Origin: DASWUZ01 sp036401375
GTDB taxonomy: Bacteria; Acidobacteriota; Terriglobia; Terriglobales; Acidobacteriaceae
Reading direction: 5' to 3'
Assembly: GCA_036401375.1 (NCBI GenBank)
Contig: DASWVB010000008.1
Coordinates: 1-43,879, forward strand
DNA length: 43,879 bases
Shown here: positions 32,295 to 40,454 of the stretch, piece after piece
Layout of the letters: every line of letters begins with the position of its first letter
Numbering within the stretch: the first letter of the stretch is position 1
Translations under genes and position numbers: made by a program
Notes under the pieces: model-generated
The model's input: only the letters and a program-made list of their open reading frames with translations
Database searches by the model: none
What the model was told of the DNA's origin: nothing

Positions 32295-34195
32295 ATTGTG
32301 CCGGCTGGCGCGGCCCTCGCTGGCGAGTAGTTCGAACCCTCCTTTGCTCCGCGCCATCAGAACCGCTTCCGCGCGATGGATGCAAGACCGCTGAGCGCAC
32401 GCTGTGGAGCCGCCGCAGGCTGCTCCAGACCGCTCCGGCTCTGCTCGCGCCGGCGCTGATACCTGCCGGCCTGCTGACGGAGAGTCCGGAGCCTGGAGCG
32501 CCGCGCGACCCCAAGGCTGGTAATGTCGGCGGCCATTCTGAGACCTCGAGCCTGCCCCCATTCTCCAGCTTTACCGACGTCGCCCAGAGCGCGGGGCTCA
32601 CCGAGAGCATGATCTATGGCGATGACTCAGAGGCCACCTACATCATCGAGAACATGGGTGGGGGCTGCGCATTTCTTGACTATGACAACGATGGATGGAT
32701 GGACATCTTTATCCTCGGCGGCAGGCGGCTCAAGGGCACTCCCTCGAACGCAAGCAATCGGCTCTACCGGAACAACCGGAATGGCACCTTTACCGATGTC
32801 ACGGCGAAGGCTGGGCTTGTCGATTCGGGTTGGGCGACGGGCGTCTGTGTCGGCGACTATAACAACGACGGATGGGAAGACTTGTTCGTCACCTACTACG
32901 GGCAGAATCGGCTATATCGTAACAACAGCGATGGCACATTTACCGACGTCACAGCCAAGGCGGGGCTGCTGCATGAGAAGGAACGCTTCAGCACCGGATG
33001 CACCTTCATCGACTATAGCCGGGACGGGCGGCTCGACCTGTTTGTGTCGAACTACGTCGAGTTCGACATGGCGCACGCGCGCAAGCCCTCGCTGCTGATC
33101 CCTAACTGCAATTACGAGGGCGTTCCTGTCTATTGCGGACCCGTAGGGCTGCCTGCCCCCGCTCACTACCTATATCGTAACAATGGCGATGGCACATTTA
33201 CGGATGTGTCGCGCGAGTCGGGAGTAGCGGCGATGCGTGGCTCGTACGGGCTCACCGCTGTAGCCCTCGACGTCGACGAGGATGGCTGGCAGGACATTTT
33301 TGTCGCCTGCGATTCAACTCCCAGCCTGCTGCTGATCAACAACCGCGATGGAACGTTCCGGGAGGAGGCGCTGTTTCGCGGCATCGCTATCAGCGGCGAC
33401 GGGCAGGAGCTCGGCGGAATGGGCGTCGCGCTGGGCGACTACGACCTGGACGGCCACATTGACATCCTGCGCACCCACTTTCAGAACCAGGCCACCGGGC
33501 TCTATCGCAATGATGGTAAGGGCAGCTTTGAAGATGTGACTCGCAAGGCTGGCCTGGGAGCGGAGACGCGCTTCATCAGCTGGGGCGCAGCACTCTCCGA
33601 TCTTGATAATGACGGCTATCCAGACATTTTGTGGGTGACGGGCACGGTCTATCCGGAGCTGGAGAAGGTGTATGCGAAGTACCCGTCGCGCAACCCCCGG
33701 GTAGTCTTCCGGAGCCGCAGGGACGGGACCTTCGTCGAAGTCGGAGACGCGGCCGGCCCGGGTATCTCGGCAAAGCATCTGAGCCGCGGCTGCGCGTTTG
33801 GCGACTTCGATAACGACGGCGACCTCGATGTGCTTATCATGAACTATAACGAGCCACCGTCGCTGTTACGAAATGATGTACCACCCGGAAACCACTGGCT
33901 GAAGGTGCGGCTCGAGGGGACGCACAGCAATCGCAGCGCGATCGGGGCGCGCGTTCTCGTGAGGTACGGGGGAAAGGTGCAGGCGCAGTGCGTCACCAGC
34001 CAGACCAGCTACCTTTCTTCGAACGATCCTCGGCTGCACTTTGGCCTGGGAGCGGTAACGAAAGCCAATATCGAGGTCCACTGGCCCATGGGAACTACAG
34101 AGACGTTCGCTGGCGTGAGTGCCGGGCAACTTGTCACCATCCGCGAGGGTGAGGGGATCGTGAAGGGACGGCCCTTTGCGCGATCGCCTACTTAG
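32291..34195 (+). CDS. CRTAC1-family protein no. 2, with Tat-type signal, seven FG-GAP repeats and ASPIC/UnbV domain
   Basis: The GTG at 32291 overlaps the TPR stop (GTGA). The product is 634 residues. Its N terminus is long, with a twin-arginine-like signal: SRRRLLQTAPALLAPALIPA near residues 40-59. Seven calcium-loop repeats can be read: LDYDNDGWMDIFI, GDYNNDGWEDLFV, IDYSRDGRLDLFV, LDVDEDGWQDIFV, GDYDLDGHIDILR, SDLDNDGYPDILW and GDFDNDGDLDVLI. The C-terminal ASPIC/UnbV part has HWLKVRLEGTHSNRSAIGAR, YLSSNDPRLHFGLG and IEVHWPMGTTETF. It is a paralogue of CRTAC1 no. 1, with the same repeat number but a different export signal. A Met-less start at residue 1 and the long pre-signal leave some doubt about the exact start. 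Confidence 0.93.
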   Translation: MNCAGWRGPRWRVVRTLLCSAPSEPLPRDGCKTAERTLWSRRRLLQTAPALLAPALIPAGLLTESPEPGAPRDPKAGNVGGHSETSSLPPFSSFTDVAQSAGLTESMIYGDDSEATYIIENMGGGCAFLDYDNDGWMDIFILGGRRLKGTPSNASNRLYRNNRNGTFTDVTAKAGLVDSGWATGVCVGDYNNDGWEDLFVTYYGQNRLYRNNSDGTFTDVTAKAGLLHEKERFSTGCTFIDYSRDGRLDLFVSNYVEFDMAHARKPSLLIPNCNYEGVPVYCGPVGLPAPAHYLYRNNGDGTFTDVSRESGVAAMRGSYGLTAVALDVDEDGWQDIFVACDSTPSLLLINNRDGTFREEALFRGIAISGDGQELGGMGVALGDYDLDGHIDILRTHFQNQATGLYRNDGKGSFEDVTRKAGLGAETRFISWGAALSDLDNDGYPDILWVTGTVYPELEKVYAKYPSRNPRVVFRSRRDGTFVEVGDAAGPGISAKHLSRGCAFGDFDNDGDLDVLIMNYNEPPSLLRNDVPPGNHWLKVRLEGTHSNRSAIGARVLVRYGGKVQAQCVTSQTSYLSSNDPRLHFGLGAVTKANIEVHWPMGTTETFAGVSAGQLVTIREGEGIVKGRPFARSPT

Positions 34196-34224
34196 AGCCG
34201 CTTTTGTCCTGGGGGAACGATGGT

Positions 34225-34614
34225 TCACGCCGATTCGAGGATGATGTTGGCGTACTGGGTTGTGTCGCCGGTACGGATCAACCCGATGGCCTGGGGGACG
34301 CGTTTCTTGAAGTCGACGTGAGGCTCGAAGCCGAGCGGCACGCCGGCCAGCACACTTATCAGGTCTGACATGGCAAGCTGTGCGTTAGAACTCTGAAACT
34401 CCTCTGCCATGTACGCGCGACCGATATGGAAGTTGCCGCGAACCGCGCGCAGCACCTGCAGGACGGTGGGCACATCGTCGATGAGCGAGATATCGATGGT
34501 CTCGATGCCAGTCCAGAAGGGGAAGCCGCGATCGGAGATGACCAGCGTGTTGGTGTGACGCACCCGGCTGAGCAGCGAGTTGATTGCGGGGTTGAGTATG
34601 CCGGATTTGATCAA
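34225..34614 (-). CDS. RbsD/FucU-family sugar mutarotase/pyranase
   Basis: This family interconverts anomers or ring forms of ribose or fucose before phosphorylation or isomerisation. No ATG fits. A TTG at 34614 overlaps the fucP stop (TTGA) and gives 129 residues starting LIKSGILNPAINSLLSRVRH, which aligns with RbsD starts. The family His is in RVRHTNTLVISDRGFP, and the C-terminal substrate motif QYANIIL is intact. The pairing with a FucP-type symporter favours L-fucose mutarotase (FucU) over ribose pyranase, but that is inference. It is convergent with CRTAC1 no. 2, with a 29-base gap. Confidence 0.88.
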   Translation of the reverse strand: MIKSGILNPAINSLLSRVRHTNTLVISDRGFPFWTGIETIDISLIDDVPTVLQVLRAVRGNFHIGRAYMAEEFQSSNAQLAMSDLISVLAGVPLGFEPHVDFKKRVPQAIGLIRTGDTTQYANIILESA

Positions 34615-35966
34615 ACCAGTTTGCCCCCGCTCTCGAAGGGCGCGAAGCCGGGACGGATGCGGGTCTCGCGGCGTGCTCCCAAGAATCCATACAGAGCAAC
34701 GCAGATGTAGCCGAGCAATGGGACGGTGTAGCCCATCGCTGTACTTCGCGAAATATCGACGATGTGCCCCATCAGCGGGGTCAGCACCGCGCCGCCGACG
34801 ATGGCCATGACGATCAGCGAGCCTCCGATCTTGGTGTTGGGGCCTAGACCCTTCAGTCCAAGCGCAAAGATGGTCGGGAACATCATCGACATGAAGAAGC
34901 TGGTAAGCAGGATCGACCAGAGCCCGATCCAGCCCGGAAAGACGATGCCGATCGTGACCAGGAGGATATTCGCCAGCGCATAGAGGCCCATGAGTTTGCC
35001 CGGTGCGACCAGCTTCATCAGTGCGGAGGCCGCGAACCTCCCAATGCAAAACGCGACGAGGGTTCCGATCAGCAGGTAGCCTGCTTTCTTCTCCGGCTCG
35101 TGGGTGTATTGCTGCACATACTGGATGAAGTAGCTCCACGTGCCGACCTGTGCGCCGACGTACATGAACTGGGCTGCAACGGCCAGGAGGAAGTGGCGGT
35201 ACTGCAGGAGGTCGGCGAAGCGGCCGTGATCGCCGGCTGCGCCCTCCTCATCTCCGCGGATCGACGGGAACTTCGTCCGCGCAATCAGCAGCGCCCAGAG
35301 CAGCGCGATAGCGCCGAGCGCGAGGTAGGGCGTCACCACTCTCATGGTCTCGGCGTGCAGGTAGGCGGTATAGAGGTTGCGGGCCTTCATCGAGGCTACT
35401 TCCGGTGCACTGAGCTCGATTCCGGAGAAGATGAAGACTGTTCCGACCAGCACGCCGACAATCGAGCCGATGGGATTGAAGGCCTGGGAGAAGTTGAGGC
35501 GGCGCTCGGAGCTTGCAGCGGGTCCGGACTGCGCTATGAAGGGGTTGGAGGCGGTCTCGAGGAAGGCGAGGCCGCTGGCGATTACGAACAGCGCGACCAG
35601 GAAAAAAGAGTAGTGGCCAGCGTGGGCGGCGGGCCAGAAGAGGAAGGTTCCGCCGGCGAAGAGCAGCAGGCCCACGATGAAGCCGGCTTTGTAGCCTAGC
35701 CTTCGCATCAGCAGCGCGGCGGGGATGGCGAGGCAGAAGTAGCCGGTGTAGAACGCGGACTGCACCAGGCCCGCCTCGAGGCGGGTGAGCGTAAACGCCT
35801 TCCCAAACTGACGTATCAAGACGTCGTTGAGATTGTTGGGTACTCCCCAGAGGAAGAACAGCGCCGTCACCAGGAAGAATGGCGTGCGGTTGCCAGCGGG
35901 GAAGAGAGGCTGGCTTTCGGAGCTTATCGCCTGGACCGGGTCACTGCTGGGCAGCTGGACTGACAT
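34611..35966 (-). CDS. fucP: FucP-type sugar:H+ symporter (MFS)
   Basis: The product is about 451 residues from the ATG at 35966 (AAGG just upstream); the frame runs to 36008. It has twelve hydrophobic segments. The N-terminal FFLVTALFFLWGVPNNLNDV and LVQSAFYTGYF and the block LETASNPFIAQSGP fit the FucP family, including the conserved Asp (NDV) and Glu (LET) of its proton/sugar pathway. L-fucose is the best-known substrate; other hexoses are possible. It is transcribed with the RbsD/FucU gene and is divergent from the MacB-like permease at 36250. No fucose isomerase, kinase or aldolase gene is in the window. Confidence 0.9.
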   Translation of the reverse strand: MSVQLPSSDPVQAISSESQPLFPAGNRTPFFLVTALFFLWGVPNNLNDVLIRQFGKAFTLTRLEAGLVQSAFYTGYFCLAIPAALLMRRLGYKAGFIVGLLLFAGGTFLFWPAAHAGHYSFFLVALFVIASGLAFLETASNPFIAQSGPAASSERRLNFSQAFNPIGSIVGVLVGTVFIFSGIELSAPEVASMKARNLYTAYLHAETMRVVTPYLALGAIALLWALLIARTKFPSIRGDEEGAAGDHGRFADLLQYRHFLLAVAAQFMYVGAQVGTWSYFIQYVQQYTHEPEKKAGYLLIGTLVAFCIGRFAASALMKLVAPGKLMGLYALANILLVTIGIVFPGWIGLWSILLTSFFMSMMFPTIFALGLKGLGPNTKIGGSLIVMAIVGGAVLTPLMGHIVDISRSTAMGYTVPLLGYICVALYGFLGARRETRIRPGFAPFESGGKLV

Positions 35967-36249
35967 GGACCTTGATCCTCGAACAGATGCGCGAGCTGGC
36001 CGCGCCACTCCAGCAAGTTAGCAGGGCGCAGAGGCCCAGTCCAGCGGCTGCGCCCGAACGTAGATGTCGGGACTTGGAAGGCGACGACGCACGGGATGCC
36101 GGGCTACACGACGAAGCAGGCCTATCGCTCCGGGGCGGGAACATATCTGCAGCCAGCTACGTAGATATTTCACCAGAAGCCCACCACAATGGCACTGGCC
36201 TGGCTGGTAGACTCGAAGCCTGTCACCGCCCAAGCACCGTGAGTAACCG

Positions 36250-37476
36250 ATGAACCTGATCGAAGCGTTAAAAATCTCGCTGCAGTCGCTGTGGGCGAAC
36301 AAGCTGCGCTCGGTGCTTACCCTGCTTGGGGTGGTCATCGGCGTCGCCTCCGTCATCACGGTTGTGACCCTGGTGAACGGCGCGAAGCAGTTTGTAACAA
36401 CCAAGATCAACACTTATGGCGCTGATGTGGTCACGGTCAGCAAGATGCCTGCCACCTTCATCACGATCGAGGAGTATCTCTCCTTCCAGAAGCGTAAGGA
36501 CGTCTCCTTTGACGACTATCTCGCCATCCTGCAGAACTGCAAGTCGTGTCTCTCGGTCGGGGCCCTGCGCAATACCACCGGCAAGGTGGTGGTCGGTACT
36601 AAGTCAAGCACAGACACGGACGTTCGCGGCTGGACGTGGACCATGCCTCCGATCTCGAACCTGAACGTGGAACTGGGCCGCTCCTTTACCGAGTCAGAGG
36701 ACCAGCACGGAGCGCACGTCGCCATTATCGGGTACGATGTCGTCGATAATCTGCTGCCCTCGGGCGATCCGCTCGGCAAGGAGATTCGCGTCGACGGTGA
36801 GCCCTACACGGTGATCGGGGTCGCCGAGCGCCAGGGCAAGACCTTCGGAGCAAGCCAGGACAACTGGGTGGCGATACCGCTGACCGGCTTCCTGCATACC
36901 TACGGCTCGAACAAGAGCCTGGTGATCTATGTGAATGCGGGCGGCGGCGGCGAGGTGATCGAGGGAGTGCAGGACGAGCTGCGCACCATCATGCGCTCCA
37001 GGCGCCATCTGCCCATGGGCGCACCGGACAGCTTCTCGATTGACACCAGCGCGACCTTTCAGAACCTGCTGAACCAGATCCTCAACAGCTTCGGCGCAGT
37101 GGTTGTCGCCATCGCAGGTGTCTCCCTGGTGGTCGGCGGAATCGTGATCATGAACATTATGCTGGTCTCCGTGACGGAGCGGACGCGGGAGATCGGTATC
37201 CGTAAGGCTCTAGGTGCGCGCCGCCACGATATCCTGATGCAGTTCCTGATCGAGTCGGCGACCATGTCCCTCTTTGGCGGCATGATCGGGGTGGCCGGCG
37301 GAATAGGCGTGGCAAAAGTGATCACTGTGCTGGCGAGCTTTCCGTCCGAGGTGCAGGCCTGGTCTGTCATAACAGGGCTGCTGGTCGCGGTCACGGTCGG
37401 CGTTTTCTTCGGAGTCTACCCGGCGCGCAAGGCCGCGGAGCTCGATCCTATCGTTGCCTTGCGAGCGGAGTTATAA
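36250..37476 (+). CDS. MacB-like ABC transporter permease, first of two, no ATPase nearby
   Basis: The product is 408 residues. One membrane segment near the N terminus (LRSVLTLLGVVIGVASVITV) is followed by a periplasmic MacB_PCD domain (about residues 45-270) and a C-terminal FtsX domain with three membrane segments (VVVAIAGVSLVVGGIVIMNI, a central one, and VITGLLVAVTVGVFFG). The motif VTERTREIGIRKALGARRHD is typical of the MacB/LolC permeases. It ends 3 bases before the next gene. No ABC ATPase or membrane-fusion protein lies next to it in this window; upstream is the divergent fucP gene. It belongs to the mechanotransmission type of ABC proteins. Confidence 0.93.
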   Translation: MNLIEALKISLQSLWANKLRSVLTLLGVVIGVASVITVVTLVNGAKQFVTTKINTYGADVVTVSKMPATFITIEEYLSFQKRKDVSFDDYLAILQNCKSCLSVGALRNTTGKVVVGTKSSTDTDVRGWTWTMPPISNLNVELGRSFTESEDQHGAHVAIIGYDVVDNLLPSGDPLGKEIRVDGEPYTVIGVAERQGKTFGASQDNWVAIPLTGFLHTYGSNKSLVIYVNAGGGGEVIEGVQDELRTIMRSRRHLPMGAPDSFSIDTSATFQNLLNQILNSFGAVVVAIAGVSLVVGGIVIMNIMLVSVTERTREIGIRKALGARRHDILMQFLIESATMSLFGGMIGVAGGIGVAKVITVLASFPSEVQAWSVITGLLVAVTVGVFFGVYPARKAAELDPIVALRAEL

Positions 37477-37479
37477 AAC

Positions 37480-38739
37480 ATGCGGCTACGCGACTCGAAA
37501 GAAGCAGTGCGGATGGCCCTGGAGACCCTGCGCACCAACAAGCTGCGCTCCGGGTTGACAGTGCTCGGTATTTCGATCGGCATATCGACGGTAATCCTGA
37601 TCTCGTCCGCCATCAACGGGCTCAACAGCAACATCAACGGCTTTATCGGCTCGCTCGGATCGAACAGTATCTGGGTCTTTCGTTTTGTGCCCTTTGGCAG
37701 GCGGCCAACCACTGCAGAGTTGAACCGCAAGCAGTTGACGTTTGAAGACGGTCTCGCGATGCGCAAGCTGCCCCATGTCGTGGCTGTCGACCCAGGCGTG
37801 CAGTACCGCAACTGGAACCTGAGTGGCATCGGCAACGTCTCGATCAAGGCCGGCAATCACAAGGTACTCAACACGATCCTTGGGGGCGATACCGCGCAGG
37901 TCAAGGACGTAGACAACATCCAGATGCTCGAAGGCCGTATGTGGACCGACGATGAGGAGAAGAACCGCGCCAACGTGGTCGTGCTCGGCCATGACTCGGC
38001 CGAGGACCTCTTTCCGGGCCAGTCGGCCATCGGGAAGGATGTCGACTGCGAGGGAGACATCTTCACCGTGATCGGGGTCTTTGACAAGCAGCCGCAGCCG
38101 TTTGGCGGCGGGCGAAATACAGAGGACAACTCGGCCTACTTTCCGCTCGAGACGCTGCACAAGATCCATCCCGAGGTCGTCGATTTCTGGATCACGGTGA
38201 AGTACGACGACGCGAAGAACAAGGCGCTGGTGCAGGAGGAGATTCGAGAGCTGTTGCGCGCGCGGCGCAAGGTGCGGGTGCAGCAGGACGACGACTTTGC
38301 CATCTTTGGTCCCGACTCGCTTACCCGGCTCTGGAACTCCGTGACCGGCGGGCTGTTCCTGTTTATGGTTGCGGTCTCCTCAGTGGGGCTGATGGTGGGC
38401 GGGGTGGGCGTGATGAACATCATGCTGGTCTCCGTGACGGAACGCACCCGGGAGATCGGTGTGCGCAAGGCGATTGGAGCGACCAAGGGAAATATCCTGA
38501 TGCAGTTCACCCTGGAGGCGATCACACTCTGCGCCGTCGGTGGTCTGATCGGCATCGTGGCGGGCGCGCTCTTTACCCTCATCCTGCACTTTGCGGTGTC
38601 GTTCCTCAACGCTGCGCTCTCCTCTACCTGGGTCGCGGTTTCGTTCCTGGTCTCGTGCTTTATCGGGCTGGTGTTTGGCATCTACCCGGCGTGGAAGGCG
38701 GCCGGACTGAATCCCATTGAGGCTCTGCGCTACGAGTAG
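37480..38739 (+). CDS. MacB-like ABC transporter permease, second of two
   Basis: The product is 419 residues, starting 3 bases after the first permease. GGAG at the end of that gene serves as ribosome site, so the two are co-translated. The layout is the same: N-terminal membrane segment (LRSGLTVLGISIGISTVILI), MacB_PCD domain, then FtsX with FLFMVAVSSVGLMVGGVGVM and VTERTREIGVRKAIGATKGN. The periplasmic domain differs well from that of its neighbour, so the pair may work as a heterodimer. Acidobacteria have a known large family of MacB-like orphan permeases that lack an ATPase gene and are often fused in pairs. This unfused tandem is related in kind. Confidence 0.93.
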   Translation: MRLRDSKEAVRMALETLRTNKLRSGLTVLGISIGISTVILISSAINGLNSNINGFIGSLGSNSIWVFRFVPFGRRPTTAELNRKQLTFEDGLAMRKLPHVVAVDPGVQYRNWNLSGIGNVSIKAGNHKVLNTILGGDTAQVKDVDNIQMLEGRMWTDDEEKNRANVVVLGHDSAEDLFPGQSAIGKDVDCEGDIFTVIGVFDKQPQPFGGGRNTEDNSAYFPLETLHKIHPEVVDFWITVKYDDAKNKALVQEEIRELLRARRKVRVQQDDDFAIFGPDSLTRLWNSVTGGLFLFMVAVSSVGLMVGGVGVMNIMLVSVTERTREIGVRKAIGATKGNILMQFTLEAITLCAVGGLIGIVAGALFTLILHFAVSFLNAALSSTWVAVSFLVSCFIGLVFGIYPAWKAAGLNPIEALRYE

Positions 38740-38912
38740 ATCTTTGTCAACCATGTTTGAGAGTGCGCGCGATTGACACTTGATGCTGGCGGACCAGGGT
38801 AACTATGCGCTGTTGCTTGCCCAGTCAGACGACAGCATCGGGCCGGGAGCGTGGCGTTCCACGCAACCCGGCGCCGCCACAAAACGCCCGGCAGTCTAAA
38901 CTGGGACTGCTC

Positions 38913-40100
38913 ATGCTCGCTACTGTCGCCGAATCGATCACGACCTTCCTGGCTTTCACTGGTCTCGGGTACTACCTGCTGGCCCTCTGGAGCGCCCGGG
39001 CGTTTGCGCGGCACATGCGTGCCCCGCTGCCGGAGAGCCATCCGCCGGTGAGCATCCTCAAGCCGGTGAAGGGCCTTGACCCGGAGATGTACGCGAGCTT
39101 CGCCAGCCATTGCCGGCAGGACTACGCGGGCGAATATGAGATTCTTTTTGGCGTGAGCAGCCTGGATGACGAGGCGGTCGAGGCCATCGAACGGCTGCAG
39201 GGCGAGTTCCCGAAGATCAGCATCCGTCTGTTGTTGTGTCCGGCGATCCTGGGCGCGAACGGCAAAGTCAGCAACCTGGTTCAGATGCTGCCGCAGGCGC
39301 GCCACCCGCACGTAATCATCAACGACAGCGATATCAAGGTTCCGCCGCGCTACCTGAGCAGCATCATGGGCGAGTTTGAGGCGCCGCTGCGGGCTGGCGG
39401 ACGGGTGGGCATGGTGACGGCGCCCTACCGTGGCCGCGCCCACAATACCATCGGCTCGCGGATGGAGGCCTTTGGCATCGCGACCGACTTCATCGCCGGG
39501 GTTCTGACGGCGCGCAACATCGAACGGGGCATCCACTTCGGGCTGGGTTCAACGCTGGCGCTGTCCCGGGAGGCTCTCAATGCGATTGGCGGCCTCGATC
39601 CGCTGGTCGACTACCTTGCCGATGACTATGAACTGGGCGTACGGGTTGCTCGCGCCGGATTTGAAGTTGCGCTCAGTGGAGAGGTCGTCGATACCTCGGT
39701 GCCTGCGTATACGTTCCCGCAGTTTCTCGCCCACCAGCTCCGCTGGGCGCGGAGCACGCGCGACTCGCGCAAGCTGGGCTACGCTGGGCTAGTCTTCACC
39801 TATGGCCTGCCCTGGGCGATCTTGAACGTGCTCTGCTCGGGCGTGACACTGGCCAGCGTTGCCCTGCTGAGCCTGACGCTGGCTGCCCGGGTGGCCCTGG
39901 CACTGGCCGTGGGGACGGGGATTTTGCGGGACCGCCAGGTGCTTCGCGACCTCTGGCTGCTGGTTCCGAGGGACATCGTGGCGCTGGGCGTCTGGATCTG
40001 GAGCTATGCGGGGAACACGGTGGCGTGGCGCGGCGAGCACTTCTCGCTGAAGGACGGCAAACTGCACCGGCTTGCCGCCTCTGATTATCTGCAGAGCTAG
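38913..40100 (+). CDS. hpnI: HpnI-type hopanoid glycosyltransferase (GT2/GT21, ceramide glucosyltransferase-like)
   Basis: HpnI adds N-acetylglucosamine to bacteriohopanetetrol at the membrane. From the ATG at 38913 the product is 395 residues, the usual length; the frame is open from 38805 but the added 36 residues look unlike protein. A first membrane segment (ITTFLAFTGLGYYLLAL) is followed by the GT domain: VSILKPVKGLDPEMYASFAS, the D1 region EILFGVSSLDDEAV, D2 in VIINDSDIKVPPRY, D3 in DYLADDYELG, and HQLRWARSTRDSR in place of (Q/R)xxRW. Two or three C-terminal membrane segments end the protein. It starts about 170 bases after the permease pair. The radical-SAM HpnJ and deacetylase HpnK, often adjacent, are not in the window. 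Confidence 0.87.
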   Translation: MLATVAESITTFLAFTGLGYYLLALWSARAFARHMRAPLPESHPPVSILKPVKGLDPEMYASFASHCRQDYAGEYEILFGVSSLDDEAVEAIERLQGEFPKISIRLLLCPAILGANGKVSNLVQMLPQARHPHVIINDSDIKVPPRYLSSIMGEFEAPLRAGGRVGMVTAPYRGRAHNTIGSRMEAFGIATDFIAGVLTARNIERGIHFGLGSTLALSREALNAIGGLDPLVDYLADDYELGVRVARAGFEVALSGEVVDTSVPAYTFPQFLAHQLRWARSTRDSRKLGYAGLVFTYGLPWAILNVLCSGVTLASVALLSLTLAARVALALAVGTGILRDRQVLRDLWLLVPRDIVALGVWIWSYAGNTVAWRGEHFSLKDGKLHRLAASDYLQS

Positions 40101-40138
40101 GTAAGGCGGCATACCTCCTTGTGACTCGTCCATGCTGA

Positions 40139-40384
40139 CTAATTGGTGCAAACCAGACCTTTGACGCTGGTTCTCCATAGACAGAGGAACGTTGTCACCA
40201 GAGTCCAAGTAGTTGAAAGGGTATTTCCGGAGTCATACCGGTGAAACGACTGCTCCGCAGCCTGAACGATGCTTTCCGTGGGAGGGGCCGGGCTACCGGC
40301 CTGGCTATGGGCTGCGATGACTAGCGCCAGAGTAAGCGGTGAAAGTAGCCAACGCAGAAGCAAATCCCCTGCTCCGTATCTCAT
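40139..40384 (-). CDS. Doubtful small exported protein (81 aa)
   Basis: A frame of 81 residues starts at the ATG at 40384 with GGAGG only 3 bases upstream. Its N terminus could be a signal peptide (LLLRWLLSPLTLALVIAAHS, then QAGSPAP), but the rest (for example LCLWRTSVKGLVCTN) resembles nothing I know. It lies in the 354-base gap between hpnI and the GT39 gene, on the strand of the GT39 gene and 70 bases beyond its stop. Otherwise this gap shows no feature. It may well be chance. Confidence 0.3.
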   Translation of the reverse strand: MRYGAGDLLLRWLLSPLTLALVIAAHSQAGSPAPPTESIVQAAEQSFHRYDSGNTLSTTWTLVTTFLCLWRTSVKGLVCTN

Positions 40385-40454
40385 CGTCCTCCGCGAAGCA
40401 TGTGGTTGAAAACGGTTCGGTTGAGTGGTTCCTAAGTTCCTGAATCATTGCGCC

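Noticed and set aside
38730..39536. 268-codon minus-strand frame opposite hpnI
   Set aside because: Shadow frame; the plus strand carries the glycosyltransferase motifs.
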